The notes under the pieces: generated by a model
Seen by the model: only the letters and a program-made list of their open reading frames with translations
What the model was told of the DNA's origin: nothing
Databases searched by the model: none
Made by a program: the position numbers and the translations under genes
NCBI RefSeq assembly: GCF_000372725.1
Contig: NW_005200417.1
Location: forward strand, 765,451 to 829,450
Direction of reading: 5' to 3'
DNA from: Emiliania huxleyi CCMP1516
Lineage: Eukaryota > Haptophyta > Isochrysidales > Noelaerhabdaceae
DNA length: 64,000 nt
Shown here: positions 1-8,700 of the stretch, piece by piece
Numbering within the stretch: the first letter of the stretch is position 1
Layout: each line of letters starts with the position of its first letter

Positions 1-117
1 CGACGGAGCGTCAGCGGCGGTGCGGGCGAGCCAGGCGGCCTTGGCGGCGTCCTCAGACTGCTGCATGCGCAGCGTGCCGACGCGCAGGGCAGGGACTGAG
101 AGCGCGACGAGCAGCAT
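1..117 (-). CDS. 5' end of a truncated gene with a signal-peptide-like start
   Basis: An open frame runs from an ATG at 117 on the minus strand to the left edge (39 codons, no stop). It begins MLLVALSVPALRVG, a short hydrophobic stretch that could be a signal peptide, followed by an Ala-rich helix. A TATA-like run (116-123) lies right at the start. The rest of the gene is outside the window, so the product is unknown. It could also be a chance frame. Confidence 0.3.
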   Translation of the reverse strand, partial: MLLVALSVPALRVGTLRMQQSEDAAKAAWLARTAADAPS

Positions 118-189
118 ATACACACTCGTTCAGCTGACGACTCTCGGCAGCTCTCTCGCGCGTGATTCCGCGGAAATTTATTTTTTTCT

Positions 190-244
190 CTGCCTCTCGA
201 GGTTCTCGAGGTGGATATCCTTTGGCCGCGTTGGGTAGCGAGGA
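190..244 (+). repeat. Dispersed repeat R2, 5' fragment
   Basis: About 55 bp beginning CTCGAGGTTCTCGAGGTGG. It matches the first part of longer copies at 42515-42733 and 55690-55905 and another fragment at 19412-19490. No coding function is visible. Confidence 0.7.
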
Positions 245-469
245 TTCTCTGCCTCTGTGTGTGTGTGTGCAGCCTACCTAGATTGGGGACAGAGATTTGT
301 TTGTTGTTTGTTGTGTTGTAGATTGGGATGCTTCAACGATTCGATGAACTGGCCCAGCCCCCGTCAACGGAGCGTGCGACGGGAACTCCGATGGAAGGTT
401 GAAGCGAGAATCGGAGAGAGACTGCGAAGAGAGATAGGAAGGAGCAGACTCCCTAGGGTAGGCGACGGC

Positions 470-578
470 TAGCGCATCACACTCCTCTCCTTAAAATCCC
501 TGTGTGGTGGCGGCGTGCCGTTCTCCCATCCATCCCTCCCTTGGGGTGTCTGTTTTCTTTCTTTCTTTCTTCCGCATC
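470..578 (+). repeat. Dispersed repeat R1
   Basis: About 100 bp with the core CCTTAAAATCCCTGTGTGG and a CTTTCTTTCTTT tail. Near-identical copies lie at 11290-11390 and 62131-62216, and shorter ones at 3254-3306 and 43170-43222. The pyrimidine-rich 3' end is shared by all copies. Class not determined. Confidence 0.75.
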
Positions 579-1022
579 ATCGGAGCGTGCGACGGGGACT
601 CCGCACCCGCTCTCCTAGAAGTAAGGCCCTCCCTCCTTTTTTAGCCAGAAAGACGAATTTCGAGACCTCGATATCCTTTGTGCTTGCTCAGGACCTCGAG
701 ACCGCCTTGGTTTGTTCCTCAACCACACAAGTTGCACAACAGTGCGCCTCCCAGAGAATCCCTGCTCACACACCGCGCCAACACAGCCAGTCCGCGGACA
801 CCGCAGAGAAGCAAGCGATTGCCACGAGGCACACAAAAGTTGCAAACTCGGTGTGCGCACAGAGAGGCCCGCCAACGTTTGCTTTCCACGACAACATCTC
901 AGTGCCCTCATCAGCACATCTGACCTTGCTGCCACCGCAGCTGCCATCAGATCATCCCATGGCCAACAACAGTGCACAAATTCACGCCCTGAGACTCACG
1001 CCATCCCGCTTACGCCGCAGAA

Positions 1023-2063
1023 ATGATGATGATCGCCGCCGTTGTTCCAATCCTGTCGCTGCCCGTCGTGGAATCCACCGGCGACCCAGCGCTCGACGCA
1101 ATCGCGGCAAAGTACGGTGACCTCTCCTCGATCCTTGGCATGCAGCCCGTTGATGGTCAAGGCTCGTGCCCTGCGGGCGATAACTGCAAGGGGTTCTACA
1201 CATACTCGCACCTTTCCGAGGCGATTGCGAACTGGAACACGCGGTCAGGCGCTGACGAAAAGTTCCTCAACGACCAAGATGTCGAGACCAATGCGCGCAC
1301 GCTTGCTGCGTTCGTCGCAAACGTCAAGTACGAGACCGCGCTGTTTACCGCGTGCAAGGAGCGGCTGAAGCTCGCTGACGGTACGTGCCCAGCAGGGCCC
1401 AATAGATGCAGTGGCGGCAAGGTCGGCGACTACACGAGCGCGAAGGCCAAGGCAAGCGGCAGTTGGACCGTCACCAAGTGCAATGGCCAGACAGCCGCTA
1501 CGCAGGGCTGCACCGACTTCTGGGGCAACACCCTCGACGGCGAAAATTGCTGGTATGGCCGTGGCGCCTTGCAGCTTTCTTGGCCGGGTAACTACAACAA
1601 TGTTGCCGCGGCCATCAAGACCGGCTCCAACGTCGACATCTGTGACGACCCGGATGCAATCTGCAACAGCGCCACTACAGCATTCAGCGCATCGATGGCG
1701 TACTGGAAGCTGAACGAATCGCCGTGGATCCATGGCAATTCCAACCCGGACTGCATGGCATACACATTTGCGTGCGCGCTTCAGGTCGTGAGGCCAGCTG
1801 ATACGTCCACGAACAAAGAGCGCGAGGAACAGTACGTTAAGTATCTCAAGGCCATGGGTATTACTGGCCCAGCACCTCCACCGAAGCCCGTCAAGCCGAA
1901 AAAGGGCACCTGCACCAACATCAAGTGCAGCGACGGCTCGACCGGCTGCAATGGCTCGACCGGCTGTTGCCCTTATACTGACACCCCGACAGGAACGGGG
2001 TTCTGCTCCTGCGGCACGAGCTGGCCCGACGCACGCGACTCCGGGATCTTTTGCAATGCCTGA
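1023..2063 (+). CDS. Secreted glycoside hydrolase family 19 (chitinase-like) protein
   Basis: A 346-residue single-exon frame. Residues 1-18 are hydrophobic and fit a signal peptide. The GH19 region spans about 55-275. It has the FYTYSHLSEAI start, the helix with the candidate catalytic glutamate (KYETALF, Glu104) and the substrate-cleft signature YGRGALQLSWPGNYNN at 178-193. GH19 enzymes cleave beta-1,4 GlcNAc polymers by inversion. The second acidic residue cannot be fixed by eye. A Pro/Lys linker (283-294) leads to a Cys-rich tail (296-346, about eight Cys) that resembles a small carbohydrate-binding or knottin-like module. The first of three consecutive ATGs is taken as start. The upstream 400 bp is open in several frames but not protein-like. 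No intron is needed. Confidence 0.85.
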   Translation: MMMIAAVVPILSLPVVESTGDPALDAIAAKYGDLSSILGMQPVDGQGSCPAGDNCKGFYTYSHLSEAIANWNTRSGADEKFLNDQDVETNARTLAAFVANVKYETALFTACKERLKLADGTCPAGPNRCSGGKVGDYTSAKAKASGSWTVTKCNGQTAATQGCTDFWGNTLDGENCWYGRGALQLSWPGNYNNVAAAIKTGSNVDICDDPDAICNSATTAFSASMAYWKLNESPWIHGNSNPDCMAYTFACALQVVRPADTSTNKEREEQYVKYLKAMGITGPAPPPKPVKPKKGTCTNIKCSDGSTGCNGSTGCCPYTDTPTGTGFCSCGTSWPDARDSGIFCNA

Positions 2064-2508
2064 GCTGCGGTCCTTGGCAGCAATGTCCCCTCATGAAGTC
2101 TTCGAGTTCAAACTCGACGCCTCCTTTGTCCGCCATGTGACGATCCTGAACCCTCGCTGTCCATTGCATTGTACTTTTGTGTGTTCACCTAGTGCCTGTG
2201 CATTAGTTCACCTCTAGTGTCTGTCCATTAGTCCAGTCTGCTTGTCAAGTGAGACGTTTCAACCGAGAAATCGATGCATTCTAACGAGGAATACCCGCTG
2301 TCACCTTTGACTGCTGGGCAAAGCTCGTGTACACCCACGCTCGTCTCGGGTTGGTGGTGCATTCGAGCGAGACCGAATCCGGCACCATTGAAGTCAACGG
2401 CATGCCGCTGAGCACCCAGTTACAAAATCACCGGCATCGATTGAGTCAGAGACAGAATGAGGATGGTTCGGCCTCTGCGGTCGATGCGAGAGAGTAGAGC
2501 GAGGGCTC
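2064..2508 (+). other. Gap after the chitinase gene, with a possible exon remnant
   Basis: No complete gene is seen. A stop-free stretch at about 2281-2497 reads as protein-like (for example FDCWAKLVYTHARLGLVVHS) but has no start and no recognisable family. It may be an exon remnant. Confidence 0.25.
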
Positions 2509-2967
2509 GTGGGGTCCTTGCGGTCAAACTGTTTTTTGCGTCTGCACGCTGTTCGCTCCTCGTTGGGCTCCAGTGGACTTTCCTCTTGCCTTCAGGCTGC
2601 TTCCCAGACGAGCTGCATTCGGAACCGTCTCTGCGATAGCTTTGATAATTTGGTTTACCACTTTGGGATTGACCACCTGTTACCCGCGGGCATGGGGCCC
2701 GTGCTGATGCTCGACACGGATGACATGCTCGTCATCGGAGACGTGGTGGAAGGGCTGTGGAGAAGCACCGTGCCCCAACTCGGGCTGGAGAGGAAGGCGG
2801 CGGTGGCCCACCGGAACTGCCGCGGCCACTTCTATCGCCGCTTGCCCCGCCAGCGGGCACTGCGCGACCCACCCCCGCGCCCTCGACCGCGCCCCCCGCC
2901 AGGAGCATACCGCATCACCTTCGCCCGCTCCTCGTCGAAGAGCAGAATCTCTCCCGCCTTCACCTGA
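2509..2967 (+). pseudogene. Glycosyltransferase family 8-like fragment
   Basis: The frame contains DNLVYHFGIDHLLP followed by VLMLDTDDMLVIGDVVEGLW. This resembles the GT8 donor-binding segment, where a DxD motif coordinates the metal and nucleotide sugar. Only about 50 residues of a roughly 300-residue family are recognisable. No start is convincing, and the frame runs into a Pro/Arg-rich tail. The segment 2621-2727 is repeated at 3332-3437, so the fragment has been copied locally. It could instead be one exon of a split gene, but no flanking GT8 exons were found. Confidence 0.4.
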
Positions 2968-3253
2968 GCACTTGAGCACTGGATAGGGTCGGTTCCGCGT
3001 GGTACGGGACCCCTCCGCCTCCTTCCACCCCTCCACGCAGCCGCCTGTGTCGTTCTGCAGGCACATAAACTGCGAGTCCACAGCACCGGCCCTCCGTCAC
3101 AACATTCCGGCACAGCGTCCAAAGCGCCGCCCTAAACCTAGGGCAGCGCGCCGCGTCCCATGCCGCCGAAAAGAATTCTCGGACCGCAAACCCACAAAAA
3201 TAATGCAAGCCTGTCTCACAACACAAAAAGATTTTTTTTCCGCGCGGCGGGTT

Positions 3254-3306
3254 CCTCTTCCTCATCCCTCCCTTGGGCTGTCTGTTTTCTTTCTTGCTTT
3301 GGGTTC
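3254..3306 (+). repeat. Dispersed repeat R1, partial copy
   Basis: Carries the TCATCCCTCCCTTGGG core and the CTTTCTT tail of R1 but lacks its first half. Confidence 0.55.
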
Positions 3307-3331
3307 CTCTTTTCGGCGCGCAAGGCAAGGT

Positions 3332-3437
3332 CGGAACCGTCTCTGCGATAGCTTTGATAATTTGGTTTACCACTTTGGGATTGACCACCTGTTACCCGCG
3401 GGCATCGGGCCCGTGCTGATGCTCGACACGGATGACA
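3332..3437 (+). repeat. Second copy of the GT8-like segment
   Basis: About 106 bp nearly identical to 2621-2727, ending within the DxD motif codons. It abuts a partial R4 element at 3438 directly, so the junction marks a rearrangement. Confidence 0.75.
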
Positions 3438-3613
3438 GGTCTGCAGACCACCCGGCCGAACTTCAGAGTCGCGGTGCTCCTCAAATACCGCTCAAACGCC
3501 CACGATGTTGTGCAGGGGACATATGCTGATGTTGATCCTGGCCCGATTGGTTTGCTCAGAAAGCTTCTGGGCGGTCGTTAAGGTTCGCTCCCCGCACACC
3601 GGCCCGGAAGTAT
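3438..3613 (+). repeat. Dispersed repeat R4, 3' half
   Basis: Matches 4600-4772, from GGTCTGCAGACCACC to the CGGCCCGGAAGTAT end. Other R4 copies are at 12517-12880 and 40383-41225. Confidence 0.8.
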
Positions 3614-4316
3614 CTTGTTACATCATAGGATGGGCTGAGGGGCGTGTGCGGCGGCGGGCTGGGCGGCGGCGAGGGTGGCAGCGGCGAAGGCGTGGGTCCG
3701 CACGCAGCGGGTCGCGCGGCTGTGGTTCGCGGGGGCGGCTTGCTCATATTTCTTCTCTGCGCGGCGCGTCTGCGCGACGAACGCTGTGTTCAGCCGTGGG
3801 GCAGGCGGCGGGGTGTCGGAAACGAGCCGTGGCGGGGTGGGCGATGCCGCGCCGCGCCGACGGCAGTGGGGGCGCGGGACGCGGAGCGCGCGGGGTCCCG
3901 CTAAATGACAGTTAGGTCCACCGTGAAATCACCTTTACTTATTTTTTGAGCCACTGTGAACCCCGTGGCTCTCTCTTCTTCTCTCCCCCCCGTCCTGACG
4001 CCGCGCCAATGGCGCTTAACTCCACATAGGGACAGGACGGGATTGCCGCGAGAAGAGACTCCGACGCGAATTCTGACTAACGGCCAAGTCATAGGTCACC
4101 GCCTACCTCGGCCTCACTGTTGCCCATGACGGTCGCAGCCTTCGAGGGGGTGGCCCAGTCGGCAGGGTCGAAAGCCCAGCCCGCCTCCAGTTTCTTTGTG
4201 ATCCTCGAGAGGACGCTTGTCGGCAGCCCTGCGGTCAGCTCCTGTGGGGTGCACGGCGGTATCGGCGCTTCACCCGCACCCACGTTCTTGTCTTCGTGTG
4301 ATTGTGTGTTGTACTA
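3614..4316. other. GC-rich stretch without a recognised gene
   Basis: A minus-strand frame at 4089-4283 (64 codons; contains LSRITKKLEAGWAFDPADW) is protein-like in composition but matches nothing I recognise. The 3640-3900 segment is GGC/GCG-rich low complexity. Confidence 0.3.
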
Positions 4317-4772
4317 GTGATGCTGCACTAGGCGGCCCGTTTTTAGCAAAAACCAGATACCACATCGCGTGTGGTCGTCGAAAAACCGCATCTTCGCCCG
4401 TCTGGGACCTCTTCGTACGGCTCCAAAAACCGCTCCTTAACGACGGCTACGCGGCCCGGCGGTCGATCTGCGCCTTCTCAGCGGTGGAGGGGATGTGGGC
4501 GGTATGTGCGTACCGCGTGGTGTTGCGACGGTTTGACGAGTGCGACTCCCAGCGTCGACTTTTCGACCCCACGGAGCCTCTGCTGCTCCGGGGGGGGGGT
4601 CTGCAGACCACCCGGCCGAACTTCAGAGTCGCGGTGCTCCTCAAATACCGCTCAAACGCCCACGATGTTGTGGAGGGGACATATGCTGATGATCCTGGCC
4701 CGATTGGTTCGCTCAGAAAGCTTCTGGGCGGTCGTTAAGGTTCGCTCCCCGCACACCGGCCCGGAAGTATCG
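4317..4772 (+). repeat. Dispersed repeat R4, longest uninterrupted copy
   Basis: About 455 bp. A plus-strand frame through it (inside the open frame 4217-4738) reads WDLFVRLQKPLLNDGYAARR and later RLFDPTEPLLLRG. All R4 copies keep a similar frame, but a poly-G run varies in length and shifts it. It may descend from a mobile-element coding region; no domain is recognised. The minus-orientation copy at 40383-41225 has the same ends plus an inserted element. Confidence 0.75.
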
Positions 4773-4909
4773 TACCCTAGAATTTTTATGCCGTTTCGAT
4801 TCATGCGGAAGGCTTGGAGTGCCGCTGTGAACGAGCGGGGCCGGTGGACGTAGGTGAGTATATATCGCCTGGTGGCAGAGGGACGTACGTTGTCTGGCTG
4901 ATTAGTATA

Positions 4910-4981
4910 GGCTCGATGGTCTAGTGGCATGATTCTCGCTTAGGGTGCGTGAGGTCCGGGGTTCGATCCCCCGTCGAGCCC
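4910..4981 (+). tRNA. tRNA-Pro, anticodon AGG
   Basis: A 72-nt cloverleaf. The acceptor stem GGCTCGA (4910-4916) pairs perfectly with TCGAGCC (4974-4980), with discriminator C. The T arm is CGGGG-TTCGATC-CCCCG. The anticodon loop TTAGGGT gives AGG at 4942-4944 (decodes CCU and, with inosine, CCC/CCA). The anticodon stem has one U-U mismatch (4936/4950, tRNA positions 28 and 42). No intron and no encoded CCA. The sequence is very close to the general eukaryotic cytosolic tRNA-Pro(AGG). Confidence 0.95.
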
Positions 4982-4985
4982 AGTC

Positions 4986-4990
4986 TTTTT
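4986..4990 (+). terminator. RNA polymerase III terminator of the tRNA
   Basis: A T5 run five bases after the tRNA 3' end, followed by a second T-rich run (4994-5002). This is the usual Pol III stop arrangement. Confidence 0.8.
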
Positions 4991-5026
4991 GTTATTTTTT
5001 TTGTATCATATGATTCCTCCTGGCAC

Positions 5027-5290
5027 ATGCCTATGGACACGCCTCAGCGCGGCACTGATCTCGAACTTGAACAACAGTTGTTGTGTTTTCACGACAAGAT
5101 CGTGGCGGTGCTTGGCATGCACTTCTGCGATCCCAATCAGCTCATCGCAACGAAGCAGCGCAACAAGCTGGCTGCTGCCAACAAGGCCCTATGCTACCTC
5201 ACGCGCGGATCGTTCAAAGAGGACCAGCATACACAGGCTTCTATGCGTTTGTTTGAGCTTGAGGCTATTTGTGAGAACTGTTTGGCTTGA
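5027..5290 (+). CDS. Small hypothetical protein
   Basis: An 87-residue frame starting MPMDTPQRGTDLELEQQ. Composition is balanced and protein-like (two Cys, charged helices, FHDKIVAVLGMHF), unlike the Arg/Pro-rich shadow frames common here. The family is not recognised. It lies 45 bp after the tRNA, with a T-rich leader. It may be an exon of a larger gene, since sequence after its stop (5300-5400) is also acidic and coding-like in another frame. Confidence 0.35.
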   Translation: MPMDTPQRGTDLELEQQLLCFHDKIVAVLGMHFCDPNQLIATKQRNKLAAANKALCYLTRGSFKEDQHTQASMRLFELEAICENCLA

Positions 5291-5755
5291 AGATTGCGCT
5301 CAAGAAGAGCAACGAGAATCGGAAGAGGAGGATGCTGAGGCGGCGATTGCTGAGCATGAGAAGGATCTAACTCGGATTAGAAGGCGCCCGCCGCAGGCGA
5401 AGAAAATTTGGGGGCTGCGCCGTATCGTTGATCACGGTCGGGGAGCCTCTTGGCCCCCAGGCCGTGCCACGGCATGACACTTAGCCCGCATAAGAGGCTG
5501 CCGCCGATCTTAGACCGCGTAAGCACCCCAGCGTGCCAGGGCACACTTAGACCCGCTCAGCCTCGCTCAGAACTTAGACGCATAGACTAGTGACTACTAC
5601 CCAACCACGAACCAGCCGTTGGAAGAAAGAAGGAAAGCGGTGCAGGACGCACGGCTCGTATAGAACCCTGCACAAAGATCGCACGGGCGGGGACCTGTTT
5701 TCCTTTTTACCCATCTCACAGTGAGGTGTCCGTTTTTATTTATTTGTTTATGCTC
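5291..5755. other. Gap between the small ORF and the glycosyltransferase gene
   Basis: No gene seen. Contains GCCCGCCGCAGGCG-type motifs that recur at 11868-11925. Confidence 0.3.
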
Positions 5756-8700
5756 TCATCTCGGCGCAGTCGTCGCCGGGAGCAGCCTTTCGAGGATGCG
5801 GTCGAGGCGGAGTGCTGGCGCCGCCGCCTCGCGCGCGTGGCTTCGCCACACGCCGCGGTGCGCGGCGATGGCCTCGATGCCGCGCGCATGGAGCTCGCTG
5901 CGTCGGGTGGGGCGCGTGAAGAGGTCGCGGACCGGCAGCGCGTCGAGCGGCTGCGGCGGCCAGAGCTGGCGGAGGTCGGACAGGTTGAGCAGCAGAGGGA
6001 CGGTGAAATCGATCGGCCGGTGCCTACGGGGTGTGTACACGGCCTCGATGCCGTGTTCGGAGCACCGCATGAAGCACGCGGGCTACAGGTACTGAATACG
6101 GCTGAGCACGGCTGACTAGGGCTGAGTGCGTCTCCTCTCGAGTGCCGGTTGGAGCGCAAGGGTACGTGCTCCGCGTCCAGGCCAAGAGAGATGGGGAGAG
6201 AAGGGGAGAGATGGGGAGAGAGTCCGCTTCTAGGGGGCGGTGCGTCAGCTTGTTCTTCTTTCCGCCGATGTGCTCGCCCTTCTCGAGGTGGTTGGTCGAG
6301 AGGGAGGACTGGTTCGGGAAGGACGGGTAGAGGAAGACGCCGCCCGAGAGGTGCGACAGCTCGATCATGAACTTCTTCCACGACGTGGACCAGCCGTTCG
6401 AGGCGGAGCGAGGGACGAGCGGGCCGGGGGCGCCCTCGAGCCGCGCCTGCAAGGGAAGGTTCCGAGAAGTGGCCAGGGAGGGGATTGGGGGGGGGGGGGG
6501 GGAAGCAATCTGTGCAAGGGTGATGGCCACCCCAAGTCCTAGTACTGTAGCGGCGCCTCCCCCGGGGCTTCTCTTGATCGAGCCGCGCCTGCATGTACGC
6601 GCGGAAGAGCAGCCACGGCCGAGGCAGGAAGAGGGAGCCCCACGAGCAGGGAAGCTGCTGCAGGTACAGGTGCGGCACTCCGCCACCCGCCGAGGCCGGC
6701 AGCGTGCCCAAGTCCGCCTGTGGTGTGCGGTGTGGTAGGCTTTCCCCCCTCCCCACAGGGGTGGGGCGCGGGGTGGGGTGGGGTGGGGCGTGGGGGGCGA
6801 GGGGGTAACAAAGGAGCGGCGATGCAATGAGGAGACGAGCAGAGCAGCCACGACGATGAGATTGACTATGATGATAGCGGGCCAGCCTGCATGTCGACCC
6901 TTCGGCGGGGCATCGTCAGCTCGACGAGTCGCGGCGTGTACAGCGAGACGCCGAGGAGTCCGCCCGCCGCGTGCCCGCTCGCCGGCCCGCCGCCCCCCTC
7001 CTCCCCCGACACCGCGTAGCGCAGCAGCGCGAGCTTGGCGTACACGTAGAAGTACGGCGACACCTCATTGGATGGTTGATCAGTTTCCTGAGTAGTCAGT
7101 CCATTGGCGTAACAACTCATTAGTCCATTCCAGGAGTGGTGACACCTCGATGTCGTCCTCGAGCAGCAGGCCGTGCGAGTGGTACCCGTCCGGCGTCCAC
7201 GCCTCGGCGACGGCCGCGACGAGACCTCCCTTTGCCGCGCGCACCTAGAAATAAAAACAGCAGTGACAGAAAAAGAAATGTGACGGCGCCTCCCTTGCCG
7301 CGGGCACCTAGAAAAACGAAGCACGTACAAAAAGAAATACGACGCCGTTCCCTCTGCCGCGCGCACCTAGAAAAGGAAAAAGGCCGCCCGTGGCAGAACC
7401 AGAAATACGAGGCGATTCCCTTCGCCGCGCGCACCGCCAGCCGCGTTGCGCCGTGCGGCCACGCCCAGCCGCGCGAGAGGGCGAGCGTGCCGGCGTCGGC
7501 GTCGGCGTCGGCGCTGATGGACAGGTCCACGGTGTCCCCGAGGAAATGCGCGGCAGAGACGGACGCGAGGAGCCTAGAAGCGGAATCTCTCCCCCCATCT
7601 CCCCCGGCATCTCCCCATATCTGGCAGCAGAGACAGACGCGAGGAGCCTCTCGAGCGAGGCCGGCCTCCGCTCGGTGATGACGCAGAGGGTGACACGGGG
7701 CTCGTGCCAGCGACGGAGGCCCTCGGGCGGAAGCGTCGCAACCCACTCCAGAAGCGGCAGCTCGGCGGCCGGCGGCTGCAGCAGCGCGACACCGTGCTCC
7801 GCCGCCACCTCGCGCGCGGCTTCGGCTAGCGCCTATGAGAAACGAATTTCGAACTGGATAAGAGGTGTGCACATGATCATCGGTCAGCCGCTCCTGCGAG
7901 CGCCGTGTCGCCGGACGGTACGACTAGCGCCGCCGGCTGCGTCGCGCCGACCACGTCGTCGAGCGCCACGAGGAGCGCGGCGCACCTGATTGCCCCCCGG
8001 CTATGGGGGTTGCTTCTCTTCTAAGTGTCGCGGACTGCTGCTCCTACTCCTACTGCGCGCTTCCTCCTACTCCTACTCCTACTAGCGCGGCGCACCGGCC
8101 GGCGCCGTCTTCGCTCGCGCTGCCGAAGTCTGCGCTGGGCAGCTCGAGCAGCCGGCCGGCGTCGCGGCAGAGCTCCACGGCGCCGCGAGGGCCTGCGAGT
8201 GTCTGGGAAGTGTCTCGGAAGTGTCTCGGAAGTGTCTCGGAAGTGTCTCGGAAGTGTCTCGGAAGTGTCTCGGAGGTGTCTCGGAAGTGCCTCGGAAGTG
8301 TCTCGGAAGTGAATCGAAAGTGCCTCACAAGTGCCTCGGAAGTGCTTCGGAAATGCCTCGGAAATGTCTCGGAAGTGCCTCGGAAGTGCCTCGGAAGTGC
8401 CTCGAAAGTCTCGGAAGTGCCTCGGAAATGTCTCGTAAATGTCTCGGAAATGCCTAGTGACGCCTGCGAGTGGCGCGGCCCACACCTCGCACGCACGCCC
8501 GACCAAGCTGGAGCCGCCGCCGCGCCGCGGGAGCAGCGCCAGCCGGGGCACATACCTGAGAAGAGTGGCATGAATCGAGTCGTCGGGAGGACTGGAGCCG
8601 AGATCTGGCCGAGATCTCCAAGCCGAGTTTTAGCCGAGATTGAGCCGAGATTGAGCCGAGATTGAGCCGGGGCACGTACCGCGACGACGGCGCGGCGGCC

